Notes under the pieces: model-generated
What the model was told of the DNA's origin: nothing
The model's input: the letters and a program-made list of their open reading frames with translations, nothing else
Database searches by the model: none
Translations under genes and position numbers: made by a program
Part shown: piece after piece, positions 57,020 through 64,000 of the stretch
How the letters are laid out: every line of letters begins with the position of its first letter
Position numbering within the stretch: the first letter of the stretch is position 1
Assembly (NCBI RefSeq): GCF_021738965.1
Contig: NZ_JAKKOQ010000016.1
Coordinates: 1-64,000, forward strand
DNA length: 64,000 nt
From: Gordonia zhenghanii
GTDB taxonomy: Bacteria; Actinomycetota; Actinomycetes; Mycobacteriales; Mycobacteriaceae
Direction: 5' to 3'

Positions 57020-57037
57020 AGTTAACAATCGTTAACT
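57020..57037. promoter_or_regulatory. TetR-type operator
   Basis: AGTTAAC-AATC-GTTAACT, an 18-bp palindrome with perfect 7-bp arms, ends 15 bp before the TetR start codon. It is the obvious site for autoregulation. Confidence 0.65.
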
Positions 57038-57052
57038 CTCGAAGGGGGCACC

Positions 57053-57688
57053 TTGTCCACGACAACCGCCGATAAGGCCAAAAGCGATGGCCCCAGGTCC
57101 AAGCGGAACCGTATTCTCGAAGTCGCCACGCAGCAGTTCGGCAAGGAGGGATACGAGCATACGAAGTGGGCGTCCGTCGCTGGTGAGGTCGGCATCGGAC
57201 AGACGGCGCTTTATCACTACTTCGAGTCCAAGGCCCATTGCCTGCTCACCATCATGCGCGTTGAGCTCACCGATTCCGTGACTCGATTCGAGGAGGGCAT
57301 TGCCGGCATCACCGATCCCGTTGAGGCTCTCCGCGGCGCGATCTCCGCGTCATTGCACGGCGAACCTCTCGACGTTCTCCAGCGCCGTATTCTGCAGAAC
57401 CACATGGACATCCTCGCGACTCCGCGTCAGTCGGAGAAGGAGGAGGCCGAACGGCAGCGCTCACGTGAAATCGTATCGTCGATCGAACAGAACTGGACGG
57501 ATCTGATCCAGCGGGGCCAGGATGCCGGAGTCTTCGACGCCTCCGTGGATGCCGTGATCACCGCACGATTCGTGCTTGGCACGGTCGTCAGCGTATGGCG
57601 CTGGTATCGACCGAGCGGCCCGTTGTCGCTCCACGAACTGATCGGGAACGTGGCCGAGGCCGCGGTCCGGATGGTCGCCGCCACATAA
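57053..57688 (+). CDS. TetR-family regulator of the catabolic island (KstR2-like)
   Basis: A 211-aa regulator: an N-terminal helix-turn-helix (SKRNRILEVATQQFGKEGYE, then VAGEVGIGQTALYHYFESK) and a C-terminal helical domain (LQRRILQNHMDILATP) like the KstR2 group, which binds CoA thioesters of steroid ring fragments. The TTG 57053 start has AAGGGGG just upstream. The AGTTAAC-N4-GTTAACT palindrome before it and a half-site in the acyl-CoA dehydrogenase promoter suggest it controls itself and its neighbours. The inducer is not known. Confidence 0.87.
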   Translation: MSTTTADKAKSDGPRSKRNRILEVATQQFGKEGYEHTKWASVAGEVGIGQTALYHYFESKAHCLLTIMRVELTDSVTRFEEGIAGITDPVEALRGAISASLHGEPLDVLQRRILQNHMDILATPRQSEKEEAERQRSREIVSSIEQNWTDLIQRGQDAGVFDASVDAVITARFVLGTVVSVWRWYRPSGPLSLHELIGNVAEAAVRMVAAT

Positions 57689-57689
57689 G

Positions 57690-57990
57690 ACACCCTCACA
57701 GGGCTCTATGCGACGGGCTCGGCTCCCCGTGGCGTCGATGTTCGGCCCGCCGACGATCAGCTCTGCGACCTCGGCTGGCCCGACCTGTTCCGGCCGAGGA
57801 GCGCTCACGCGCCAAGACCTCCCGCGCCAGATCGTCGGACGGCTCTGGGCCGCCATTCGCCGAGCCCCAAATGTTCGTCGAGACGCCACCGGGATCACTC
57901 CGATTCGGTCATGGCCGGATTGTTCGAGTTCGCTTCGGACGTCCTCCGTTAATCCGGTGACCGCGTATTTCGAAGCGGTGAACTTCCCCG
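57690..57990 (-). pseudogene. Decayed SDR remnant
   Basis: The 303-bp gap between the TetR and flavoprotein genes has no intact gene. On the minus strand it reads KFTASKYAVTGLTEDVRSEL in one frame, then GGVSTNIWGSANGGPEPSDD in a second and PEQVGPAEVAELIVGGP in a third. These are the successive C-terminal segments of a classical SDR (catalytic Tyr-x3-Lys, the PGGV-T segment and the C-terminal helix). The 5' half is absent, cut off at the flavoprotein stop. So it is an SDR gene fragment with at least two frameshifts. Confidence 0.6.
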
Positions 57991-57991
57991 G

Positions 57992-59932
57992 TCAGAGCTC
58001 GATACCGACCCGATAGCCTTCGGAGATCGCATGTCCGATCCGTCGAGGACTGACACAGTCGCCGATCACGCTCAACCCCGCCGCCGAACCGGCGAGCGGG
58101 CCGAACGGAGTCTGCGGCAGCCGCGGCTGGTGCCAGACCACGGCGGCGTCGGGCAGCGCGAGTCGCCCGCCGGTCAACGCCGATTCGAGCGTGAGCACTC
58201 CGTCCACGTCCGCAAGACGCTGTCCGAGGTGACAGTGCACGCCCGCTGCGCGGAGACGCTCGACCAACGGGCCGACGCTCTCGGCGGGAATCCTCGACGC
58301 GAGCGCGCTCAGCGACGTGGCGAAGTGAACTCGTCGACCGTTGCGCGCCACCGCCTCGGCCGCGTTGTAGGCAGGCCAGAACCCGTCGCCGTCATCGAAC
58401 ACGACCACGGTCTCCGCGTCGTCCGACATGCCCCCCATCACCGCCTGGTCGACAGTGAACACCGTCCGACCCGTGAGCTCGGACGGAAGGTCGGCAGGCC
58501 GAGATCCCGTCGCCACGACGACGTGGTCGGCGACATGCCGGATCTCCTGGAAGTCGTCGAGCGCGATCGGCGCCGCAAGGTTCACGTCCACTCCGAGCCT
58601 GCGCATCTCGTTACCCAGGTAGTCGACGATATCGATCAGGGTGCTCCGATGCGGTGCGGACGCGGCGATGCGGACGGAGCCGCCAAGTTCCGGTGCGGCC
58701 TCGAAAAGACTCACTCGATGCCCGCGCTCGGCCGCCACACGGGCGGCCTCCAACCCCGCGGGCCCGCCGCCGACGACGTACACCGTCTTCGTGCGCTCGG
58801 CCACCGAACCCGCATTCGGATGCCGGGGTCGTCCGATCTCGGCGTTCACCGCACAGTGAAGGTGCGGGTCGAAGGCGCGGCAGTCCTGGTTCACCCCGAG
58901 GCATCCGCGGATCTCCCGGAGACGACCCTCGCGGGACTTGGTGGGCAACTGTGGATCGGCGATCAACGCACGTGCCATCCCGACGAGGTCGGCGTGACCG
59001 TTCTTGACGACGTGCTCGGCCGTCGCCACGTCGCGGATCCGCTGGCCGACCAGTGTCGGAACGCCCGTCGCGGCGCGCACTCTCGATGCCGACGGAACTG
59101 CGACCGCATCCGGGCCGGTGGAATCCTTCACATACTTTCCGCGGGTGCCGTGGGTGACGCTGAAGTAGGCGACGTCGCCTCGATCAGCGATGTCGCGCGC
59201 GATCTCCACGCAGTCATCGATCCCCATACCGCCGGGGATCTCCTCCTCGCCGCTGAGCCGGACGCCGAGCACGGTCCCGGCGGCCATCTCGGAGGAGATC
59301 GCGTCGAGTACGAGGTGGGTGAACCGCATCCGATTCTCGAAGGTTCCGCCGAACTCGTCCGTGCGGCGATTGGTGAGCGGCGACATGAATTGCGCGACGA
59401 GGTAACCGTGTGCGGCATGCACCTCGATACCGTCGACGCCGGCAGCGACCAGATTCGCAGCCGACGACCGCCAGCCTTCGACGACGTCGTCGATCTCGCC
59501 AACGGTCAGCTCGTGCGGCGGATACGCGTCACGCACCGTCTTGATAGGGGACGGTGCCACCGGAGCCGAATCCGACTCCCCTCCGATGAACTCCCGCCCC
59601 AGGTGAACGAGTTGCGTGACGTACCGCGCACCGTGACGATGCGCGGCCGCGACCTTCTCCGCGGTCGCCGGGACGATCGCGTCGTTGTACGCTTCGATGA
59701 GTTTGCGCGACCGCAGAGTCGTCGTCGGATGGACCACAGTCGCCCCTCCGACGATGAGGCCGACGCCCCCGGACGCAAGCCTCTCGACGTGCTCGAGGTC
59801 GCCGTGGTCGGGCACCCCGTCGGTGACCAGGCTGGTCCCGGCGGGGAGGGCGACCAGCCGGTTTCGCAGGGTCAGCTCACCGAGTGCGAACGGCGAGAAG
59901 ACGTGGGGGAAATCAGTCTCAGCCACCCACAC
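57992..59932 (-). CDS. FMN/FAD oxidoreductase (2,4-dienoyl-CoA reductase / old-yellow-enzyme type)
   Basis: A 646-aa protein. The N-terminal OYE barrel (residues 1-370: PFALGELTLRNRLVALPAGT, QLVHLGRE, GIEVHAAHGYLVAQFMSPLT, GMARALIADP) is followed by a 4Fe-4S segment and a C-terminal FAD/NAD(P) part (VYVVGGGPAGLEAARVAAE, VVVATGSRP, VIGDCVSPRRIG). It should reduce conjugated double bonds. The iron-sulfur motif C-x2-C-x3-C-x(n)-C has Val347 at the second Cys (C344-L-G-V-N-Q-D-C351, then C360), so the cluster may be altered or lost. It starts with GTG 59932, overlapping the preceding flavoprotein gene by 14 bp. Confidence 0.9.
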   Translation of the reverse strand: MWVAETDFPHVFSPFALGELTLRNRLVALPAGTSLVTDGVPDHGDLEHVERLASGGVGLIVGGATVVHPTTTLRSRKLIEAYNDAIVPATAEKVAAAHRHGARYVTQLVHLGREFIGGESDSAPVAPSPIKTVRDAYPPHELTVGEIDDVVEGWRSSAANLVAAGVDGIEVHAAHGYLVAQFMSPLTNRRTDEFGGTFENRMRFTHLVLDAISSEMAAGTVLGVRLSGEEEIPGGMGIDDCVEIARDIADRGDVAYFSVTHGTRGKYVKDSTGPDAVAVPSASRVRAATGVPTLVGQRIRDVATAEHVVKNGHADLVGMARALIADPQLPTKSREGRLREIRGCLGVNQDCRAFDPHLHCAVNAEIGRPRHPNAGSVAERTKTVYVVGGGPAGLEAARVAAERGHRVSLFEAAPELGGSVRIAASAPHRSTLIDIVDYLGNEMRRLGVDVNLAAPIALDDFQEIRHVADHVVVATGSRPADLPSELTGRTVFTVDQAVMGGMSDDAETVVVFDDGDGFWPAYNAAEAVARNGRRVHFATSLSALASRIPAESVGPLVERLRAAGVHCHLGQRLADVDGVLTLESALTGGRLALPDAAVVWHQPRLPQTPFGPLAGSAAGLSVIGDCVSPRRIGHAISEGYRVGIEL

Positions 59933-61241
59933 TCACCGTCCGTGCCGCGGCACTGCCGAAGACCAGAGCCGATGCAAGGCCTCCCGCGTAGGCGCGCTTC
60001 CACAGTCCGCCGGTGTCCGAGCCCGCCGCGAGCAGCCCCGGGATCGGCGCACCTGCTGCGTTCAGCACGCGCGCCTGTGCGTCGATCCGAACCCCGTGGA
60101 ACGGGAAGGTGATGGCCGGGATCGTCTCGATCACGTAGTACGGAGCCATGAGCAGCCTCTCCTGATCGCGCAGCCGCCCCGGTGCGAGTGCGTCGGTGCC
60201 GACCTCGGCGTTGAACTGCTCGACGGCGCGCACAACCGCTGCACCGTTGTAGCCCCATTCCTCGGGCAGGTACTCGAACTCGTCGAGCGTGTCGGCCTTG
60301 CCGACACGGCCGCCGCGCCTGCTCGCGACGGTCAGCTTGTCGACCGCGACCGCACCGTCGACGTACGAGGTGAGCACCCAATCGTTGTACACCCGCTCGT
60401 CGAACACCATGAGCGCACGCGACTCGCGCTGTGCGGCGAGTGCATTCGCACTGATGTGGTCGCCGATCGTCTCATCGACGAAGCGCTCCCCGTCTAGGTT
60501 GATCAGAATGCTGTGCTCACTCGAGTACAGCGACATCGCGACAAAGTCCTCGTCGGTGAAGTCGACATTGCTCGGGATGAGATGTCCGTAGAACCCGGCG
60601 TCGTCGAACCCGGTGGCCGCGTCGACCGACTCGGCTAACCGGTAGCCCGCTCCGGTGCTGCGCGGATTGGACCGGAGAGGCATCGCAGCCTCCGCTTCGC
60701 CCATGAGTCGGCGCCGCATCTCTGGGTCGCCCTGGAAACCGCCGGTGGCGAGCAGGACGTACCGCGACGCGACGCTCAACTGTGCACCGCCCGACGACAC
60801 GACGACCCCGGTGACCGCTCCGTCGTCGACGATCAGTTCGGTGACCTCCGACCGCAGCACGACGTCGCCGCCGCGCTCGACGATCCGCTGCCGACACAGG
60901 TCGACATACTGATTCGTGTCGAAGGCGTGGCCGCGACCACCGAAGTCCAGGATCCGCTGCTCCTGTCCGATCTCGACGCCGAGCGATGCGATCCATTCGA
61001 CGCCCTCGGCGAAGCCGTCGACCAGCGCGTGCCGCAGGTCCACATCGCCACCGGAATTCTCCGCGTCCATTACCTCGTACGTCGGCGCGGTCCACACGTA
61101 CCCCGCGTAACGCGCCGACCCGCCGACGCCCTCGCCCGATTCGACGACGAGAACCGAGGCCCCCGCCGTGGCTGCGCGCGCTCCCGCGGTGAGCCCGGCC
61201 ATACCGCCGCCGACGACGATCAGTTCGTACTCGCTCTTCAA
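59919..61241 (-). CDS. FAD-binding oxidoreductase (fumarate-reductase/ketosteroid-dehydrogenase-like)
   Basis: A 440-aa flavoprotein: LIVVGGGMAGLTAGARAATA (FAD ADP-binding), GGSARYAGY, LLATGGFQGDPEMRRRL, then a cap domain and the C-terminal AAGSDTGGLWKRAYAGGLAS FAD loop. The group includes 3-ketosteroid dehydrogenases and flavocytochrome-c-like reductases; a fused b-type or c-type haem domain is absent. The TTG 61241 start (KSEYELIVVGG) is chosen because AAAGGAACCAGGA precedes it and the FAD motif follows at residue 7. It is the second gene of SBP 2-this-OYE, with a 14-bp overlap into the next gene. Confidence 0.85.
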   Translation of the reverse strand: MKSEYELIVVGGGMAGLTAGARAATAGASVLVVESGEGVGGSARYAGYVWTAPTYEVMDAENSGGDVDLRHALVDGFAEGVEWIASLGVEIGQEQRILDFGGRGHAFDTNQYVDLCRQRIVERGGDVVLRSEVTELIVDDGAVTGVVVSSGGAQLSVASRYVLLATGGFQGDPEMRRRLMGEAEAAMPLRSNPRSTGAGYRLAESVDAATGFDDAGFYGHLIPSNVDFTDEDFVAMSLYSSEHSILINLDGERFVDETIGDHISANALAAQRESRALMVFDERVYNDWVLTSYVDGAVAVDKLTVASRRGGRVGKADTLDEFEYLPEEWGYNGAAVVRAVEQFNAEVGTDALAPGRLRDQERLLMAPYYVIETIPAITFPFHGVRIDAQARVLNAAGAPIPGLLAAGSDTGGLWKRAYAGGLASALVFGSAAARTVSVGG

Positions 61242-61272
61242 AATCCTGGTTCCTTTCGTGAAAATATTCGAA

Positions 61273-62313
61273 TCAATTGGTGAACTTGCTGCTCCACTCC
61301 TGCTGGAACCGCTCGACCGACTCCGAGGTAAGCCCCGCGATGTCCGGCAGCGGAATGTCCTGTGCACGAGCGACGGCGCCGGGGATGTCAGGGAGCGCCG
61401 ACGCGTATCCCTGCGACAGCGCGATCTGCCCGTCCCGGCTCACGATGAAGTTCGCGAGCACCTGCGCGGCGTTCGGGTGCGGAGCCGCCGACAGGACGTG
61501 GCTGTACCACGGCGTTCCCCAGAACTCGTCGGCCAGACGCCAGTCGACCGGCGCGCCGGCGTTCATCTCCTTGATCAGCGGCTGCACCATCGGGGTGGCC
61601 ACGACCTCACCGGAAGTCAACGCCTGCGCGGCCCCCAGCGCGCTCGGGTAGATCCTCGGCTCGAGGGCCGCGAGCCGGTCGGTGAAGTCTGATCCCCAGT
61701 GCTCATCGAAGAACCGGTACTCGTCGACCACGGCCGCGAAGCCCGCCGGGTCGATGACACCGATCTTGCCCCGCAGCGAATCGTCGAGCATCGCGCGAGG
61801 ATCAGCGAGGCCCTTCGGCAGCGCATCGGTGTTCCATCCCATCGCGAAGGCGGCGCCGCTGCTCAGGAAAAACGTGTCGTTGAGGACTGCATCGCCGATC
61901 CGAAAGTCGGCCGCGTCGAAGTTCGGACCGACGACGGGCGTGGAGTAGTCACCGGACTCCGCGGCTGCGGTAACCCACGCCGGATCGGACGACATGTGCA
62001 CGTCCGCGGTGCCCTTACCCGTTCGGTGCTCGGTCTCGACTCGCGGATTGATCTCGACGTCGGTACCGCGGGTGAACTCCATCGAGATCCCGGGGTGCTC
62101 CTTCTCGAACGCCGCCTTCAGCTTCGCCAGGTTGTCCGGATGCTGCGTGGAGTACAGGTGCACCGAGCCCTCCTGCTCCGCAGCGGCGACGACTTCGTCC
62201 CACGAGCCGGAGACCGGACCGGGCGCGGCCGAGTCCGAACCGCAGGCGACCCCGCCGAGGATCAGTCCACCGGTCGCGACCAACGCACCGAGACCGCGAA
62301 TGAAGGACTTCAT
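61273..62313 (-). CDS. ABC-type solute-binding lipoprotein 2 (orphan)
   Basis: A 346-aa family-1 binding protein with a lipobox (LILGGVACGSD). It is paralogous to SBP 1 at 50955: both have PV-G-W-VVAAA, YSTQ, a GWNTDA or GWNTQA block, RIYPSALG or RIYPSSQP, PHPNAAQVLANF and ALPDIPGA. It heads an operon with two flavoproteins that act on unsaturated carbonyl or cyclic substrates, so it probably captures the substrate or an inducer. No ABC permease or ATPase is in the window. ACTGATTTCAGT (62331-62342), a near-palindrome 17 bp before the start, may be its operator. Confidence 0.88.
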   Translation of the reverse strand: MKSFIRGLGALVATGGLILGGVACGSDSAAPGPVSGSWDEVVAAAEQEGSVHLYSTQHPDNLAKLKAAFEKEHPGISMEFTRGTDVEINPRVETEHRTGKGTADVHMSSDPAWVTAAAESGDYSTPVVGPNFDAADFRIGDAVLNDTFFLSSGAAFAMGWNTDALPKGLADPRAMLDDSLRGKIGVIDPAGFAAVVDEYRFFDEHWGSDFTDRLAALEPRIYPSALGAAQALTSGEVVATPMVQPLIKEMNAGAPVDWRLADEFWGTPWYSHVLSAAPHPNAAQVLANFIVSRDGQIALSQGYASALPDIPGAVARAQDIPLPDIAGLTSESVERFQQEWSSKFTN

Positions 62314-62420
62314 GGACGACTCCTTGCTAAACTGATTTCAGTTCAGCACTGTAAGTCAGGACACACTCGCTGTCAACAGCCGACCGTGCAACTGTAGACG
62401 TCGTCGAAGGAGCTCAACCC

Positions 62421-63479
62421 ATGCCAGCCCGCACCATGCTTGCCGTCCAGCTCGCCGCCTGGGGTCGACCACCCGAATTGCGCGAGGTCCCGGTTCCGAC
62501 TCCAGTCGGGACCGAGGTGGTGATCGGCGTCCTCGCGGCAGGCGTCTGCCGGTCCGATCTGCACGTCATGGCGGCAGGCCCCGACGACTTCGCCTATCCC
62601 CTGCCGATGACGCTCGGACACGAGGTGGTCGGCGAGGTCATCGAGGTCGGCGATCCCGGCGACGTCGGCTGGGTCGGGGAACGCGTTGTGGTGCACGGAA
62701 TCTGGGGATGCGGCTCGTGCCCGAACTGCACTCGGGGTCGTGAGAACTACTGCGTGCGACTGTTGCCGGACGCAGCGGGACGACGGACGCCGATCGGCAA
62801 TGGTCTGGGCTTCGACGGCGGACTCGCCCAGGCGATGCTGGTGCCGAGCACCCGACACCTCGTCCGGATCGGCGACCTCGACCCCGTACAGGCCGCTCCG
62901 CTCGCCGATGCCGGTCTGACGGCGTTCCACGCCATCGCCGAGCACCGCGACATCATCGACGAGAAGAGCGTCGTCGGGGTGATCGGAGTCGGAGGACTCG
63001 GCCACATCGCGGTTCAACTGCTCAAGAGGATGGGCGCCGGCACGGTATGCGCGGTCGACAACCGCGAGTCCGCCATCGCCTTCGCCCGCGAACTCGGAGC
63101 CGACCGCGCGGGTACCTCGTTGCCGGAGGTGCTCGATGGATCGCTGGCCGACATCGTCTTCGACTTCGCAGGTCACCAGTCGACGATGACTCCGGGGCTC
63201 GCTGCTCTCGCCCCCGGCGGACGCTTCGTCGTCGTCGGAACTGCGGGCGGGGAGCTGACGCTCGGCAAGCACCTCGGACTCGCATCCGGCTGGCGTGTCC
63301 AGGCACCGTTCTGGGGGCCCGCCCGTCACCTCTCCGAGGTCGTCGACGTCGCCGCGCAGGGCGGCATCGCGGCGGAGGCCGCGGTGTTTCCGCTCGCCGA
63401 GGCCCTCGAGGTCTATCGCCGACTCGACGCAGGCGAGATCACCGGGCGGGCAGTCGTCGTGCCTCCGCCGCTGACCTGA
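62421..63479 (+). CDS. Zinc-dependent alcohol dehydrogenase
   Basis: A 352-aa medium-chain alcohol dehydrogenase. Catalytic zinc ligands are Cys in GVCRSDLH, His/Glu in GHEVVGEV, and the later Cys; the structural zinc site is CGSCPNCTRGRENYC. The Rossmann motif is VGVIGVGGLGHIAVQL, and AVDNRESA carries the Asp that favours NAD. It is divergent from the SBP 2 operon (107 bp) and oxidises an alcohol in the same likely pathway. No neighbouring aldehyde dehydrogenase is seen. A strong hairpin follows its stop. Confidence 0.9.
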   Translation: MPARTMLAVQLAAWGRPPELREVPVPTPVGTEVVIGVLAAGVCRSDLHVMAAGPDDFAYPLPMTLGHEVVGEVIEVGDPGDVGWVGERVVVHGIWGCGSCPNCTRGRENYCVRLLPDAAGRRTPIGNGLGFDGGLAQAMLVPSTRHLVRIGDLDPVQAAPLADAGLTAFHAIAEHRDIIDEKSVVGVIGVGGLGHIAVQLLKRMGAGTVCAVDNRESAIAFARELGADRAGTSLPEVLDGSLADIVFDFAGHQSTMTPGLAALAPGGRFVVVGTAGGELTLGKHLGLASGWRVQAPFWGPARHLSEVVDVAAQGGIAAEAAVFPLAEALEVYRRLDAGEITGRAVVVPPPLT

Positions 63480-63491
63480 CCCATCACGACC

Positions 63492-63535
63492 GATGAATCG
63501 AGCGGGCCCATTCGACGGGGCCCGCTCGATTCATC
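63492..63535. terminator. Bidirectional hairpin between convergent genes
   Basis: GATGAATCGAGCGGGCCC and GGGCCCGCTCGATTCATC form a perfect 18-bp stem with an 8-nt loop in the 81-bp gap between the alcohol dehydrogenase and SDR 3. No T-run, but the stem should stop transcription from both sides. Confidence 0.75.
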
Positions 63536-63560
63536 AGCGCATCGGTCAACCGATCGTCAA

Positions 63561-64000
63561 CTAAGCGCAGGTCCATCCACCGTCGACGTAGATCTCGGTA
63601 CCTGTGATGAAACGCGAGTCGTCACCGGCCAGGAACGCGACGGCGGCGGCGACCTCCTCCGGTTGGCCCAACCGCCCCATCGGCGTGTTCGCGAGCATCG
63701 CGCGGTGGCGCTCGCTGCCCTCGTGTCGCTCCTTCAACTGGGCGGTCCCGATGAATCCCGGGTGGATCGAATTGACGCGCACCCCGCGCTGGGCCCAGTG
63801 GAGTGCGGCGTTCTTAGTCATCGTCCGCACCGCCCCCTTCGCCGCCGCATAGGCCACGCTGTTGCCCAGCCCGCCCACCGTGCCGAGGATGGAACACATG
63901 TTCACGACCGAACCGCCCCCGCTGCGCTCGATCAGCGCGCCCGCGTGCTTCATACCCAGCCAGGTGCCGGTCTGACCGACAGCGATCACCTGGTCGTACT
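63561..64000 (-). CDS. SDR-family oxidoreductase 3 (5' end outside the window)
   Basis: The visible 146 residues are the C-terminal two thirds of a classical SDR. Present are VAYAAAKGAVRTMTKN (the Tyr position reads Y-A-A-A-K, the catalytic Tyr-x3-Lys), NMCSILG with the Ser, NSIHPGFIGTA, GRLGQPEEVAAAVAFLAGDD and the terminal TGTEIYVDGGW. The frame continues past base 64000 without a stop. It resembles beta-ketoacyl-reductase or glucose-dehydrogenase-type SDRs and converges on the alcohol dehydrogenase. Confidence 0.88.
   Translation of the reverse strand, partial: YDQVIAVGQTGTWLGMKHAGALIERSGGGSVVNMCSILGTVGGLGNSVAYAAAKGAVRTMTKNAALHWAQRGVRVNSIHPGFIGTAQLKERHEGSERHRAMLANTPMGRLGQPEEVAAAVAFLAGDDSRFITGTEIYVDGGWTCA

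Overview
The window is high-GC actinobacterial DNA, most likely from the Mycobacteriales and closest in feel to Gordonia. I infer this from gene content and order, not from any search. The supporting signals are a DUF222-type HNH protein, an MmpS-like membrane protein, a KstR2-like TetR regulator, many GTG/TTG starts, apparently leaderless genes, and two gene orders known from Mycobacterium tuberculosis: thiG-thiS-thiO/thiE-mutT3-glnX-glnH-pknG (Rv0417 to Rv0410c) and tadA-Rv3753c/tyrA. No transposase, integrase, CRISPR array or rRNA was seen. One tRNA is present, tRNA-Ser(CGA).

Layout. 0-18 kb: a 3' fragment of an HNH gene; an ATP-grasp ligase followed 14 bp later by a 659-aa protein with what looks like a papain-type Cys-His-Asn triad; a DHA2-type MFS exporter with a divergent TetR regulator and paired operators; a second ATP-grasp gene behind a MerR-HEAT/HEAT gene pair; a secreted GH1 glycosidase; two divergent Tat-exported phosphoesterases and an SPFH protein; a secreted unknown protein coupled to an alpha/beta hydrolase; a third ATP-grasp gene; and a DMT-like membrane protein. 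18-28 kb: thiamine genes with a TPP riboswitch, a short leader peptide with an attenuator-like hairpin ahead of an orphan LeuA-type regulatory domain, then mutT3 and the glnX-glnH-pknG signalling operon. 27-45 kb: a HtaA-type haem protein under a DtxR/IdeR-like box, a VOC-AraC overlapping pair, the Prim-Pol/LigC pair, a Tat phospholipase C, gluQ and tgt (tRNA queuosine chemistry), a D-threonine-aldolase-fold enzyme, divergent murF and ddl, azoreductase, tRNA-Ser, tadA, tyrA and cell-envelope genes. 45-50 kb: the fadBA beta-oxidation operon with a divergent double-TetR regulator. 50-64 kb: a catabolic island on an unidentified, probably cyclic or lipid-like substrate. It has three SDRs, two paralogous orphan ABC solute-binding lipoproteins, an MFS transporter, a medium-chain reductase, an acyl-CoA dehydrogenase, a TetR regulator, a dienoyl-CoA-reductase-like flavoprotein, a flavocytochrome-c/ketosteroid-dehydrogenase-like flavoprotein, a zinc alcohol dehydrogenase and an SDR pseudogene.

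Best candidates for something undescribed are: (1) the ATP-grasp plus papain-like two-gene unit, with two further ATP-grasp paralogues within 17 kb; (2) the leader/attenuator with an orphan LeuA allosteric domain; (3) a Tgt that has lost its zinc cysteines, close to gluQ; (4) catabolic operons carrying solute-binding proteins without any permease. A family of CTGGTCGAGCGGAGTCGAGAC-type repeats occupies three of the convergent gene junctions and may act as bidirectional terminators or REP-like elements.
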